Shown in pieces: positions 42,959 to 53,827 of a stretch of DNA of 64,000 nt. Source of the stretch: Sulfuriflexus mobilis (GTDB taxonomy: Bacteria > Pseudomonadota > Gammaproteobacteria > AKS1). The notes under the pieces were generated by a model. It was not told where the DNA came from, did no database searches, and saw nothing but the letters and a program-made list of their open reading frames with translations. The stretch lies in contig NZ_AP018725.1 in the NCBI RefSeq assembly GCF_003967195.1, positions 2,786,001 through 2,850,000 on the forward strand. The letters are read 5' to 3'. The position numbers were made by a program, and so were the translations under genes. How positions within the stretch are numbered: position 1 is the first letter of the stretch; the number at the start of each line of letters is the position of its first letter.

Positions 42959-43414
42959 TTATGCTGCTTTATTTGGTCGCCATTTTGAATGGCTCTTTTG
43001 AAATGTGCGTTTTTTGGCTGCTTCTTTACGATCCAAATTATTAAGTCTATCGACCAATTCAATAATAGTTTCATTTCCACCATGCACTTCTAGATATACC
43101 TTACGAACAAAACGATCAGCCCATTGAGGAACAATCCCTTTACGCTCCCATAGAGATAATGTTTGCTCTTTTGTGCCCATTAATTCAGCTAACCGTTTTT
43201 GGGACATATCTATTTCTTTACGCAAGAATCTAAATTCTGTACCTGTAAGTTTAGGTTTATAATGAATCAAATCACATGCGATCGCATGATGCAGATCTAA
43301 CAGGTTCTCTATAGCTACAGTTTCACCATACGGAGTTTTACGTATCTTAAAACCATTTTTAAGGTAAATATTTCGTAAGCCACACTCCCGATAATGCAAA
43401 GGTTTTGCACTCAT
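42959..43414 (-). CDS. MqsA-like HTH antitoxin/regulator
   Basis: 151 residues. Seen: a divergent N-terminal segment with two cysteines, then RFLRKEIDMSQKRLAELMGT and EQTLSLWERKGIVPQ, the XRE helix-turn-helix of MqsA/HigA-type antitoxins, with a helical tail. The gene follows a DUF4258-domain gene by 76 bases on the same strand, the common order for these pairs. Role: probably represses the pair and neutralises its partner. Unlike MqsA, there is no full zinc-binding CxxC set at the N-terminus. Confidence 0.8.
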   Translation of the reverse strand: MSAKPLHYRECGLRNIYLKNGFKIRKTPYGETVAIENLLDLHHAIACDLIHYKPKLTGTEFRFLRKEIDMSQKRLAELMGTKEQTLSLWERKGIVPQWADRFVRKVYLEVHGGNETIIELVDRLNNLDRKEAAKKRTFQKSHSKWRPNKAA

Positions 43415-43490
43415 CGCTTTTCTCCTTAATCAAACCTGTGTTACTACAACTAATTATCTTTGTTATATTTAATTACATTACTTTTTACTG

Positions 43491-43808
43491 CTATTCCATA
43501 GCGGTCACTATGATAATAGGTGTTGAATCTTCATTTCTTTCTATAGCTACCACTACATTGACATTGTCACCAGCTGTAAATTGCTCAAGCCTACACTTCC
43601 AGTGACCAGTCTTTATATCTTCGTATGGCCCTTCAAGTATTCCACCGGTCTTAAGAACACGTAGCACTTGTGTCATCGACACTTTACGCTGCCGCATTCT
43701 TTTTTTTGCGTGACTCGACCACTCAACACGATCTGTTTCCTGTGCAGCAGTTCGAATGAGTTGCAATGCTCTACGCTGGGTCATTCCAAATTTTACGACC
43801 TTTCTCAC
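43491..43808 (-). CDS. DUF4258 domain protein, probable toxin partner
   Basis: About 105 residues. A GTG start at 43808 is used, with GAGGG six bases before it; ATG 43784 is a shorter choice. Seen: SSHAKKRMRQRKVSMTQVLR, then TGGILEGPYEDIKTGHWKCR and a strand-rich end (VNVVVAIERNEDSTPIIIV), the DUF4258 pattern. DUF4258 proteins are often encoded with an MqsA-like HTH partner and resemble small RelE/MqsR-type toxins. Activity on RNA is inferred. It is separated from thiC by a terminator. Confidence 0.78.
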   Translation of the reverse strand: MRKVVKFGMTQRRALQLIRTAAQETDRVEWSSHAKKRMRQRKVSMTQVLRVLKTGGILEGPYEDIKTGHWKCRLEQFTAGDNVNVVVAIERNEDSTPIIIVTAME

Positions 43809-43954
43809 CAAACCCTCGCACCCATAATTATTATTGGTTACCTGTAAATACTATAGGTTTATGAGCATTTGTCAAACCTACTTTCTCATGTTCTATAATT
43901 CTGTATAAATAAGCTTAATTCATTAATTTCAGTTGGTTACACCTAGCTAAACCA

Positions 43955-43982
43955 ATAAAAAAGCCCGCTTTCGCGGGCTTTG
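43955..43982 (-). terminator. Rho-independent terminator of thiC
   Basis: On the minus strand, stem AAGCCCGC / GCGGGCTT with loop GAAA (43961-43980) followed by a run of T down to 43955. It lies 26 bases after the thiC stop and in the right orientation. A classic terminator shape. Confidence 0.9.
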
Positions 43983-44007
43983 TCAGCATTTACTTACAAA
44001 GTAAGGT

Positions 44008-46052
<2,045 letters not shown>

Positions 46053-46266
46053 CCAATGGTCTGATTCTACCGGAAGCCTGCCCCGTCCACCACTACAAGG
46101 AGAAAAATGCCTATAAATAATAGACTTATGCCCTGCAGGGGTAAGTCCAAACCACGTCCAAATCCATCATATGCACCCATAAAGGATACCTGTGCCGGGG
46201 TGCTTGCCTGCCGGGGGCAACCTGTTACTCTCTTGCGGCGTAGAAATAAGGATGGGGAATAGAACA

Positions 46267-46941
46267 ATGCAGAATCCTGACCTCGAACTGGCCCGTCACA
46301 ACATGGTCGTGCAGCAGGTCCGCCCGTGTGACGTCATCGACGACCACGTGCTGGAGCTGATGGAAAGCGTGCCGCGCGATGCCTTTGTTTGCGAACCCTG
46401 CCAGAAACTGGCCTACACCGATACCATGATCCCGCTTGGCCATTTCGAGGGGGATTGCCCGGTGATGATGACACCGATCGTCGAAGGTAAAATGTTGCAG
46501 GCCCTGAACGTGCAGCCCACCGAGACCGTGCTCGAGATCGGTACCGGCAGTGGCTATGTCACCGCCCTGCTGGCCAAACTGGCCCGCCATGTGCACAGTG
46601 TTGAGATCATCCCCGCCCTGAGCGCCAGCGCCAAAGACAAGCTCGCCGCCCAGCACATCCGCAACGTCACGCTCGAGGTCGGCGATGCCGCCCACGGCTG
46701 GGGGGCCCATGCCCCCTACGACGTCATTGCCATTACCGGTTCGCTGCCGGTACTGGAAGAACGGTTCCAGCAGAGCCTTAAGGTTGGTGGCCGCCTGTTT
46801 GTGATCACCGGCGAGGGCCATGCCATGCAGGCCCTGCTGATCACACGCACGAGTGACCACGAATGGCACTACGAGAGCCTGTTTGAAACCGAGATCCCCG
46901 CGCTGCTGAACGCCACCCAGCCGCAGCACTTCGCCTTTTAA
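46267..46941 (+). CDS. Protein-L-isoaspartate O-methyltransferase family protein
   Basis: 224 residues from ATG 46267 (GGGGAA eight bases upstream). Seen: ARHNMVVQQVRPCDV at the start, PRDAFVCE, IPLGHFEGDCPVMMTPIVEG, and motif I VLEIGTGSGYVTALLA, all as in PCMT. Family role: methylates isoaspartyl residues in damaged proteins using SAM. The divergent-subtype sequence (IPLGHFEGD in place of the usual GQTIS) is common in proteins encoded next to a rhodanese and tolC; here the rhodanese and tolC follow directly, so one operon is likely. Confidence 0.9.
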   Translation: MQNPDLELARHNMVVQQVRPCDVIDDHVLELMESVPRDAFVCEPCQKLAYTDTMIPLGHFEGDCPVMMTPIVEGKMLQALNVQPTETVLEIGTGSGYVTALLAKLARHVHSVEIIPALSASAKDKLAAQHIRNVTLEVGDAAHGWGAHAPYDVIAITGSLPVLEERFQQSLKVGGRLFVITGEGHAMQALLITRTSDHEWHYESLFETEIPALLNATQPQHFAF

Positions 46942-47016
46942 TTTATCTTTGGCTGATTGATACCGCTATTCCGCTTATAATCTGTCCGCCGCACTGTGCG
47001 GCCGGATGGAACCACG

Positions 47017-47337
47017 ATGCAAAACTTCAGCGCCAGTCAATTACAGCAATACCTGAACGATAAGGAAGAGGCCCCGCTGCTGCTCGACGTGCGCGAGCCG
47101 TGGGAATTCGAGCGCTGCCACATCGAGGGCTCGGTGCTGGTGCCGATGAACCAGCTGGCCGCCCGGCTGCCGGAGCTTGACCCGCAGCGCGAAACCGTGG
47201 TGATCTGTCACCATGGCATTCGCAGCCGCCACGTCGGCATGCAACTGGAACACGCCGGTTTTAGCCATATCATTAACCTTGCCGGTGGCGTCGATGCCTG
47301 GGCGCGAGATGTGGACCCGGAGATGGCGGTTTACTGA
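47017..47337 (+). CDS. Single-domain rhodanese-like sulfurtransferase
   Basis: 106 residues from ATG 47017. Seen: LLLDVREPWEFERCHIEGS at the front, the active-site loop CHHGIRS (Cys near residue 66) and NLAGGVDAWA at the end. The loop length fits sulfur transfer. It lies between pcm and tolC, the same order as in many proteobacteria. Cytoplasmic, no signal peptide. A GTG start seven codons earlier is possible. Confidence 0.93.
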   Translation: MQNFSASQLQQYLNDKEEAPLLLDVREPWEFERCHIEGSVLVPMNQLAARLPELDPQRETVVICHHGIRSRHVGMQLEHAGFSHIINLAGGVDAWARDVDPEMAVY

Positions 47338-47384
47338 TGTCCTTATTAGAATAGATATAAAATATTATACAAATGGATGAGACC

Positions 47385-48695
47385 ATGAAGACTGTTCGCC
47401 TGCTGACCCTGACATTGAGTTTATGCGCCCCGGCCGCCGTCTTGGCCGGCGGGCTCACGGATGCCTACCGCCAGGCGCTGGAGAGCGACCCGCAACTGCG
47501 GGCCGCCGAGGCCGCACGCGGGGCCCTCGGTGAGGCCGGGCCACAGAGTCTGGCGCTGTTGTTGCCGTCGCTGAACCTGTCGGCGAATACCACCGCCAAT
47601 GACGTTGAGACCACGCAGAGTAGCTTCTTTCCGAATAACAGTGAGGAATATAACTCAAATGGTTACAACCTGACCCTGACCCAGCCGATTTACCATCACG
47701 ACTACTGGGTGGGCCTGCGCCAGGCCGATGCCACCGTCGCCCAGGCCGAGGCCGACTATGCGGCGGCCAGGCAGGAGTTGATCGTGCGCGTCGCCACCGC
47801 CTATTTCGATGTGCTGGCCGCGCAGGATACCCTCGAGTTTGCCCGCGCCGAGAAAGAGGCCACCGCGCGCCAGCTGGAGCAGGCCAAGCAACGCTTCGAG
47901 GTGGGGCTTATTGCCATCACCGATGTGCACGAGGCGCAGGCACAGTACGACCTGACCGTGGCGCAGGAGATCGTTGCCGAAAACACCTTGGCGAATACCC
48001 GTGAGGCCCTGCAGGAGATCACCGGCCAGTATGACGAGGCCTTGCAGGTGTTACGCGAGGAGATCCCGCTGCTGAACCCGGAGCCATACAATATCGACGC
48101 CTGGGTGACACAGGCCCGCGATCAAAACCTCTCGCTGCGTGCCGCCGAGTTTTCCGCCACGGCCGCCAGGGAAGAGATCAACCGCCAGCGCGCCGGCCAT
48201 TACCCGACCCTGGATCTTGTTGCGACACAATCCAACTCCTTATCGCACAGCATTACCGGGCGCGAGGTCGATTCGGAAACCCTGGCCCTGCAACTGAATG
48301 TGCCGCTGTTTGCCGGTGGTGCGGTAAACTCGCGGACCCGCGAGGCGCATTACCGTTCGGAAGAGGCTCGCCATCGCCTCGAGCAGACCCGCCGCAGCGT
48401 CAAGCGCCAGACGCGCGATGCCTACCTCGGTGTGCTCGCCGGCATCAGCCGCGTCAAGGCCCTGAAGCAGGCCGTGCTCTCGAATGAAAAGGCCCTGGAG
48501 GCCACCCAGACCGGTTTTGAAGTTGGCACACGCACCATCGTTGATGTGTTGTTAAGCCAACGCGAACTGTTCCGTGCCCAGCGCGACTACTCACGTTCGC
48601 GTTATGACTACCTGTTGAACACCTTCCGCCTGAAGCAGGCCGCCGGTTCACTGGCGCAGACCGATGTTGAAGCGATTAATGGCTGGCTTAAATAG
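47385..48695 (+). CDS. tolC: TolC-family outer-membrane efflux channel
   Basis: 436 residues from the second ATG (MKTVRLL), which opens a clean signal peptide ending VLAGG. Seen: two repeated halves with long heptad helices and YRQALESDPQLRAAEAA at the front, LTQPIYHHDYW, and the second-half LNVPLFAGGAVNSR, all typical of TolC. Role: outer-membrane and periplasmic exit duct for tripartite efflux and type I secretion. Length fits the family (about 430-500). Likely co-transcribed with pcm and the rhodanese. Confidence 0.94.
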   Translation: MKTVRLLTLTLSLCAPAAVLAGGLTDAYRQALESDPQLRAAEAARGALGEAGPQSLALLLPSLNLSANTTANDVETTQSSFFPNNSEEYNSNGYNLTLTQPIYHHDYWVGLRQADATVAQAEADYAAARQELIVRVATAYFDVLAAQDTLEFARAEKEATARQLEQAKQRFEVGLIAITDVHEAQAQYDLTVAQEIVAENTLANTREALQEITGQYDEALQVLREEIPLLNPEPYNIDAWVTQARDQNLSLRAAEFSATAAREEINRQRAGHYPTLDLVATQSNSLSHSITGREVDSETLALQLNVPLFAGGAVNSRTREAHYRSEEARHRLEQTRRSVKRQTRDAYLGVLAGISRVKALKQAVLSNEKALEATQTGFEVGTRTIVDVLLSQRELFRAQRDYSRSRYDYLLNTFRLKQAAGSLAQTDVEAINGWLK

Positions 48696-48719
48696 ATCGA
48701 TGATTTCTGGCTCACAGAA

Positions 48720-48898
48720 TCCCTTCGGGCTTACAGCATAGAACCCTATGGGTTCATCATGCATACCTTACCCACCGTACCGGAGGGTCAAGGCAATAGA
48801 ACCCTATGGGTTCATCATGCATACCTTACCCACCGTACCGGAGGGTCAAGGCAATTGTGAGTACCCTAACCTTCGTCCCGAAGGTTCAGGGCAATTGC
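48720..48898 (-). repeat. Hairpin array, copy D (reversed), with a 58-base tandem duplication
   Basis: Read on the minus strand: CCCT-GA-ACCTTC-GGGAC-GAAGGT-T-AGGG, linker TACTCACAATTG, then CCTT-GA-CCC(T)CCG-GTA-CGG(T)GGG-T-AAGG, then GAACCC-TAT-GGGTTC. The 58 bases carrying the last two hairpins are present twice (period 58 from 48741). Stem sequences differ from copies A-C, but the linker and plan are kept. The first hairpin overlaps the last codons of waaA and supplies its TGA stop. Confidence 0.8.
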
Positions 48899-50172
48899 TG
48901 ATTTTGGCTTAAGCCGGTTTGATCAATTAGTTTTAAGAGTTTTTCCATCGCGCCGCGGTTGCGCTCGACAACGCCCCTGGCATTCTCGCCACGCTGGTGA
49001 CGCAGGTTGGGGTCACGGAAACAATCCAGGACCATTGCCGCGAGTTGCTCGCTGTCTTTCACCACGCACACGGCCTCGTCTTCGCGCAGCATGCGACCGA
49101 CCTCGGTGAAGTTATAAAAACTCGGGCCAATGATAATCGGCAGGCCGAGTGCGGCGGCCTCGATCGGGTTTTGCCCGCCGGCCGGGACCAGACTGCCGCC
49201 GATGAAGGCGACATCGGAGGCGGCATAAAACAGCGGCAACTCGCCCATGCTGTCGCCGAGATAGATATCGGTGTCGCTGTCACAGCCGCGGTGTTCGCTA
49301 CGGCGCACCAGGTTAAAGCCGCGCTTCTCACACAGGCTGGCGACACCATCAAAACGTTCCGGGTGGCGTGGCACCAGCACCAGCAGGGCATCGGGCTGGG
49401 CATGTTTGACCTGGGCATAGGCATCGAGGACGGACTCCTCTTCACCCTGGCGGGTGCTCGCCGCTATCCAGATGCTGCGGCCCACACCCCAGTCGCGACG
49501 CAGCACCTCGGCCTGTTCCTTCAGGCTGGCGGGAATATAGACATCGAACTTCACGCTGCCGATGATGTGCATGTGCGCGGGTTTGACGCCAAGGCTGATC
49601 AGGCGCGCGGCGTCATCCTGAGACTGTGCGGCGACAACATCAATGCTGCCCATAACGCCCTGCATGAACTTGCCAAGCTTACGGTAACCGGCCGCCGAGC
49701 GGGCCGACATACGCGCGTTGGCGAGCATGGTCGGGATCTTGCGCTGTGCGCAGTGATAAAAGATGTTCGGCCAGATCTCGGTCTCCATGATGATGGCCAT
49801 GACCGGCTGCATACGGTTGAGGAAACGCCCGACGGCGCCGGGCAGGTCGTAGGGGGCATAGACGTGCATGACCTCGTCACCGAGGGCCTCACGCACACGT
49901 GCCGAGCCCGTGGGCGTGGTGGTGGTGACCAGCACCGGGTGTCCGGGATAACGTTCGCGCAGTTTATCGATGAGCGGGACGGCGGCCTGTGCCTCGCCGA
50001 CCGATACGGCATGGACCCAGATGGGCGGTTTTTCCGGTTTCAGTTCGTAGAAACCAAAACGTTCCGCCCAGCGCTCACGGTAGGCCGGCGCACGCCGACT
50101 GCGCCACAGCAGGTAAACGATGAACAGCGGGGAAATAAGGTAGAGGACAGCACTGTATAGATAACGAGCCAT
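48886..50172 (-). CDS. waaA: 3-deoxy-D-manno-octulosonic acid (Kdo) transferase
   Basis: 428 residues. Seen: an N-terminal membrane anchor (SAVLYLISPLFIVYLLW), WVHAVSVGEAQAAVPLI with the catalytic glutamate, TTTTPTGSARV, IIMETEIWPNI, and a C-terminal nucleotide-binding half ending GQNPIEAAALGLPIIIGP. Role: transfers Kdo from CMP-Kdo to lipid IVA on the inner face of the inner membrane. The last residues NQQLP and the stop lie inside hairpin array D. Downstream of hldE-hldD on the same strand. Confidence 0.97.
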   Translation of the reverse strand: MARYLYSAVLYLISPLFIVYLLWRSRRAPAYRERWAERFGFYELKPEKPPIWVHAVSVGEAQAAVPLIDKLRERYPGHPVLVTTTTPTGSARVREALGDEVMHVYAPYDLPGAVGRFLNRMQPVMAIIMETEIWPNIFYHCAQRKIPTMLANARMSARSAAGYRKLGKFMQGVMGSIDVVAAQSQDDAARLISLGVKPAHMHIIGSVKFDVYIPASLKEQAEVLRRDWGVGRSIWIAASTRQGEEESVLDAYAQVKHAQPDALLVLVPRHPERFDGVASLCEKRGFNLVRRSEHRGCDSDTDIYLGDSMGELPLFYAASDVAFIGGSLVPAGGQNPIEAAALGLPIIIGPSFYNFTEVGRMLREDEAVCVVKDSEQLAAMVLDCFRDPNLRHQRGENARGVVERNRGAMEKLLKLIDQTGLSQNQQLP

Positions 50173-50196
50173 GTTTTTATTTAATCGTTAAAGCCC

Positions 50197-50278
50197 AACG
50201 CAAAGGCGCAGAGACGCAAAGGACGCAGAGTATTGATATTTTTCTTTGCGAGCCTCGTAGCTTTGCACCTCTGCGTTA
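50197..50278. repeat. CGCAAAGGCGCAGAG-type dispersed repeat
   Basis: AACGCAAAGGCGCAGAGACG at one end and ACCTCTGCGTT at the other, with CTTTGCGAGCC between. It fills the gap between hldD and waaA. Similar GCAAAGG/CGCAGAG sequences occur in many bacterial intergenic regions. It may fold as a weak hairpin in the hldD-waaA transcript. Confidence 0.55.
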
Positions 50279-50283
50279 AATTT

Positions 50284-51246
50284 TTATTTTTCGCCCGCAT
50301 TCAGGATTTCCATATAGGCAGTGACACCTTGCTCGACCGTCTTGAAGGGTTTGTCGTAACCGGCGGCGCGCAGCTTGCTGATGTCGGCCTGGGTGAAGCT
50401 CTGGTAACGCCCCCTGAGGTGATCGGGGAAGGGGATGTATTCGATCTGACCCTTGCCGTGAAACTTGATGACCGCCTCGGCCACTTCGCGGAAGCTTTGC
50501 GCACGACCGGTGCCGACGTTAAAGATGCCTTTCGCCTGCGGGTTATCGAGAAACCACAGGTTCACATCGACGACATCATCGATATAGATAAAGTCACGTT
50601 GCTGGCCGCCGTTGCCAAAACCGTCGGTGCCTTCGAACAACTTCGGGTTTTCGCCTTTATGGATTTGTGTGTTCAGGTGGAAGGCGACGCTCGACATGGT
50701 GTCTTTGTGCTGCTCACGCGGGCCGTAGACATTGAAGTAACGGAAGCCGGCGATCTGGATGCGGGCGCTGGGCAGGTGATGGCGCACGTATTGATCAAAC
50801 TGAAACTTGGAATAGCCGTACATGTTCAGCGGCGCCTCGTTGGCGCGCTCTTCGACGAAGACGCTACCCCCGCCATACACCGAGGCCGATGAGGCATAAA
50901 TGAACGGGCAGTTCTGCAGCATGCAGTAGTGCAGCAGGCGCTTGGAGTATTCGTAGTTGTTGAGCATGACGAAGCGGCCGTCCCACTCGGTGGTCGAGGA
51001 ACAGGCACCCTCGTGGAAGACGCCCTTGATCTTCGCACCGAAGTTATCGCCATCACCGGCACGAGAGATGAAGTCGTCCTTGTCGAAATAATCGAGGATG
51101 TCGCAATCGGCGATATTGACAAACTTGGTGCCGTCACTGAGGTCATCGACGACGATGATGTCTTTGATGCCGCGTCGATTCAACGCCTTAACAATGTTAC
51201 TGCCGATAAAGCCGGCACCGCCGGTGACGATATACACGTTACTCAC
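50284..51246 (-). CDS. hldD: ADP-L-glycero-D-manno-heptose 6-epimerase
   Basis: 320 residues. Seen: Rossmann NADP-binding [15 protein letters not shown] at the start, [12 protein letters not shown], and [12 protein letters not shown] (Tyr-Lys catalytic pair), then [21 protein letters not shown] and [10 protein letters not shown]. These are the extended short-chain dehydrogenase blocks specific for HldD. Role: last step of ADP-heptose synthesis for the LPS inner core. It follows hldE by 15 bases. Confidence 0.97.
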   Translation of the reverse strand: MSNVYIVTGGAGFIGSNIVKALNRRGIKDIIVVDDLSDGTKFVNIADCDILDYFDKDDFISRAGDGDNFGAKIKGVFHEGACSSTTEWDGRFVMLNNYEYSKRLLHYCMLQNCPFIYASSASVYGGGSVFVEERANEAPLNMYGYSKFQFDQYVRHHLPSARIQIAGFRYFNVYGPREQHKDTMSSVAFHLNTQIHKGENPKLFEGTDGFGNGGQQRDFIYIDDVVDVNLWFLDNPQAKGIFNVGTGRAQSFREVAEAVIKFHGKGQIEYIPFPDHLRGRYQSFTQADISKLRAAGYDKPFKTVEQGVTAYMEILNAGEK

Positions 51247-51261
51247 TCCAGAAAAATGATT

Positions 51262-52713
51262 TCAGCTGCCTTCACTGACCTGACCGCGGATGGCCTCGAC
51301 CATGCGTGTGGTCGAGACGCCCTCTTCGTAATCGAGGACGATGACCTCGCCGCCGTTGTCCTGCACACACTGCCCACCGGCGATGTCTTCGGGACGGTAG
51401 TCGCCACCCTTGACCAGCAGGTCGGGCAGGAGCTTGCAGATCAGGCGCTCGGGGGTGTCTTCACTGAACGCTACGACCCAGTCGACACAGCCGAGCCCGG
51501 CCAGCACGGTCATGCGTTGTTCAAGCGGGTTGATGGGGCGTTCTTCGCCTTTGAGGCGGCGCACCGAGTCGTCGTCATTGACGGCGATAATGAGGCGGTC
51601 GCCGAGCTTGCGGGCGGCCTCGAGATAACCGACGTGGCCGGCGTGCAGGATATCGAAACAGCCGTTGGTCATGACGACCCGCTCGCCGTGGGCGCGGGCA
51701 TCCTCGACGATTTGCAGCAGGCTGTCTTCATCCATGCTGCCGCGGTTACCGGTCTGCTGGCTATACAGGGCACGGCGGATCTCGGCGACGCTGGCGGTGG
51801 CCGTGCCGAGCTTGCCGACCACGATCCCGGCGGCGAGGTTGGCGATGCTCATGGCCTGCTCGGCGCTCTGGCCGGCGGCCATGCTCGCGGCGAGCGCCGC
51901 GATAACGGTATCACCGGCACCGGTGACGTCATAGACCTCACGGGCCTGGGTGGGAATGTGCACGGGGACATTGGCCGGGCGCAGCAGGCTCATGCCCTTG
52001 TCGCTGCGTGTGACCAGCAGGCTGTCGAGCCCGAGACGGCGACACAGCGCCTCGCCACGTTCGGCCAGGTCGATATCGTCCGCGCAGGGGCCTACCACGC
52101 CCTCGAATTCAGACAGGTTTGGCGTGATCAGGCTGGCACCGTGGTAGTGGTCAAAGTCCATGCCCTTCGGGTCGACCAGCACCGGCTTGCTGGCCGTACG
52201 GGCGCTCTCGATCAGGGCCGGGGCGCCACGCAGGGTGCCCTTGCCGTAGTCCGAGAGCAGCACGACATCGACATCGGCGAGGTAGGTACGAAACTGCAGG
52301 AGCAGGTCCTCCGGGTTGTATTCGGCGAAACCGTCCTCGAAATCCAGGCGGATCAGCTGCTGGTGACGGCTGAGTACACGCAGTTTGGTGATAGTCGGCT
52401 GGCCGGTGAGGCGCAGGAAGTGGCACTCGACCCCGGCATCCTCGAGGCGCTGTTGCAGGGTATCAGCCGGTTCGTCGTTGCCGGTGACGCCGAGCAGGGT
52501 GACACTGGCGCCGAGGGCGACGATGTTGAGGGCGACATTGGCGGCCCCGCCGGGGCGTTCCTCGGCATCGGCGACGCGTACCACCGGCACCGGCGCCTCG
52601 GGCGAGATGCGCGAGGTATCGCCGTGCCAGTAGCGATCCAGCATGATATCGCCGATAACGAGCACATGTGCCTTGGAGAAATCGGGCAGACTAACTTTCG
52701 TGTTCTTTGACAT
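51262..52713 (-). CDS. hldE: Bifunctional heptose-7-phosphate kinase / heptose-1-phosphate adenylyltransferase
   Basis: 483 residues, full length. Residues 1 to about 320 are a ribokinase-type kinase ([20 protein letters not shown] at the front, [13 protein letters not shown] with the catalytic Asp). Residues about 345-480 are a nucleotidyltransferase ([17 protein letters not shown], then the HxGH-type site). Role: two steps in making ADP-heptose; the product goes to HldD encoded 15 bases downstream. Divergent from the acyltransferase gene; a TATAAT-like box at 52753 on the other strand may serve that gene. Confidence 0.97.
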   Translation of the reverse strand: MSKNTKVSLPDFSKAHVLVIGDIMLDRYWHGDTSRISPEAPVPVVRVADAEERPGGAANVALNIVALGASVTLLGVTGNDEPADTLQQRLEDAGVECHFLRLTGQPTITKLRVLSRHQQLIRLDFEDGFAEYNPEDLLLQFRTYLADVDVVLLSDYGKGTLRGAPALIESARTASKPVLVDPKGMDFDHYHGASLITPNLSEFEGVVGPCADDIDLAERGEALCRRLGLDSLLVTRSDKGMSLLRPANVPVHIPTQAREVYDVTGAGDTVIAALAASMAAGQSAEQAMSIANLAAGIVVGKLGTATASVAEIRRALYSQQTGNRGSMDEDSLLQIVEDARAHGERVVMTNGCFDILHAGHVGYLEAARKLGDRLIIAVNDDDSVRRLKGEERPINPLEQRMTVLAGLGCVDWVVAFSEDTPERLICKLLPDLLVKGGDYRPEDIAGGQCVQDNGGEVIVLDYEEGVSTTRMVEAIRGQVSEGS

Positions 52714-52861
52714 ATTGGCCGTAAATATCGGTCGTCATTGATAATTTGTGCCTATAATAGCACAGCCTCTGGAGTGAAAAGCGACCCCGAGGCGACGATT
52801 TGTCATAGGGCCGCAGGCTGCTTAGAATCACACGCTTTGTGAACCAAACCGACCCGATACC

Positions 52862-53827
52862 GTGAGTACTGCAAAAACCACCTTCAAGCCTTCACGCTAC
52901 CTGCACCCACGTTACGGGTTGTTGTGGATGGGCCTTGGCCTGATGTGGCTGACCGCGCAGTTGCCCTACCGCCTGCAAATGGGACTGGGGAGCCTGCTCG
53001 GCTGGTTTATGTACCGGCTTGTGCCGGCACGACGGCGGATTGCCGAGATCAACCTCGAACTGTGTTTCCCGGAGTTGAGCGCAGCCGAGCGCCAACACCT
53101 GCTGCACCGTCACTTTGACTCGCTAGGCAAAGGAACGATTGAAACCGCCATGGCCTGGTGGACACCGGCATGGCGGCTGCAGCGACTACAGCACATCGAA
53201 GGCCTGCCACACCTAGAGGCGGCCCTGCAACAGGGCAAGGGTGCCATCCTGCTCAGTGCTCACTTCACCAGCCTTGAGCTCGGTGGCCGCCTGCTGGCCC
53301 TGCACCGCCCCTTTCATGTCATGTACCGTGAGCACCGCAATCCCCTGTTCGAGGCCGTGATGCGTTCCCGCCGGGAAAAAAACTTTGAGCGCGCCCATGA
53401 GCGCCAGGACATCCGCCATATCATCGGCAGCCTCAAGGCCGGCATGCCGGTCTGGTATGCACCGGACCAGGACTATGGCCGCCGGCACAGTGTCTTTGCG
53501 CCGTTCTTTGGCAAGCCTGCCGCCATGATCACCGCCACGGCACGGTTTGCGAAGATCAGCGGCGCACCCGTGGTGCCCTTCTTCCAGCAACGCCTCGAGG
53601 ATGGCAGCGGTTACGCGCTACGCATCCTGCCGGCACTGGAGGGTTTCCCGAGCGGTGACGATGTTGCCGATGCGACGCGCATTAATGAAATTATTGAAGA
53701 AGAGATCCGCCGCCAACCGGAGCAATACCTGTGGGTGCACCGTCGTTTCAAGACCCGGCCCGAGGGTGAAGCACGCCCTTACCCGAAACGTAAACGCCGG
53801 GTGCGTCGCAAACGAGTCAAGACATGA
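52862..53827 (+). CDS. LpxL/LpxM-type lipid A acyltransferase
   Basis: 321 residues with a GTG start at 52862. Seen: an N-terminal membrane segment, the HxxxxD/E-type site in SAHFTSLELGGRLL, MYREHRNPLFEAV, and VWYAPDQDYGRRHSVFAPFF. These are the blocks of the lauroyl/myristoyl acyltransferase family. Role: adds a secondary acyl chain to Kdo2-lipid IVA on the inner membrane. It overlaps the next kinase gene by four bases (ATGA). The basic C-terminus (RKRRVRRKRVK) is unusually arginine/lysine-rich. Confidence 0.93.
   Translation: MSTAKTTFKPSRYLHPRYGLLWMGLGLMWLTAQLPYRLQMGLGSLLGWFMYRLVPARRRIAEINLELCFPELSAAERQHLLHRHFDSLGKGTIETAMAWWTPAWRLQRLQHIEGLPHLEAALQQGKGAILLSAHFTSLELGGRLLALHRPFHVMYREHRNPLFEAVMRSRREKNFERAHERQDIRHIIGSLKAGMPVWYAPDQDYGRRHSVFAPFFGKPAAMITATARFAKISGAPVVPFFQQRLEDGSGYALRILPALEGFPSGDDVADATRINEIIEEEIRRQPEQYLWVHRRFKTRPEGEARPYPKRKRRVRRKRVKT

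Noticed and set aside
46067-46180. Possible 37-codon membrane peptide upstream of the TPP riboswitch
   Set aside because: Hydrophobic stretch is present, but there is no ribosome site and it ends next to the aptamer, where the thiC promoter should be.
48997-50160. 387-codon plus-strand frame opposite waaA
   Set aside because: It is the mirror of a clear WaaA gene and has no recognisable domain.
50929-52710. 593-codon plus-strand frame opposite hldD/hldE
   Set aside because: Very long but antisense to two certain LPS genes; arises from GC-rich codon structure.
52730-52758. Sigma-70 promoter for the acyltransferase gene
   Set aside because: TATAAT is present at 52753, but no acceptable -35 box occurs at 15-18 bases; not firm enough to list.
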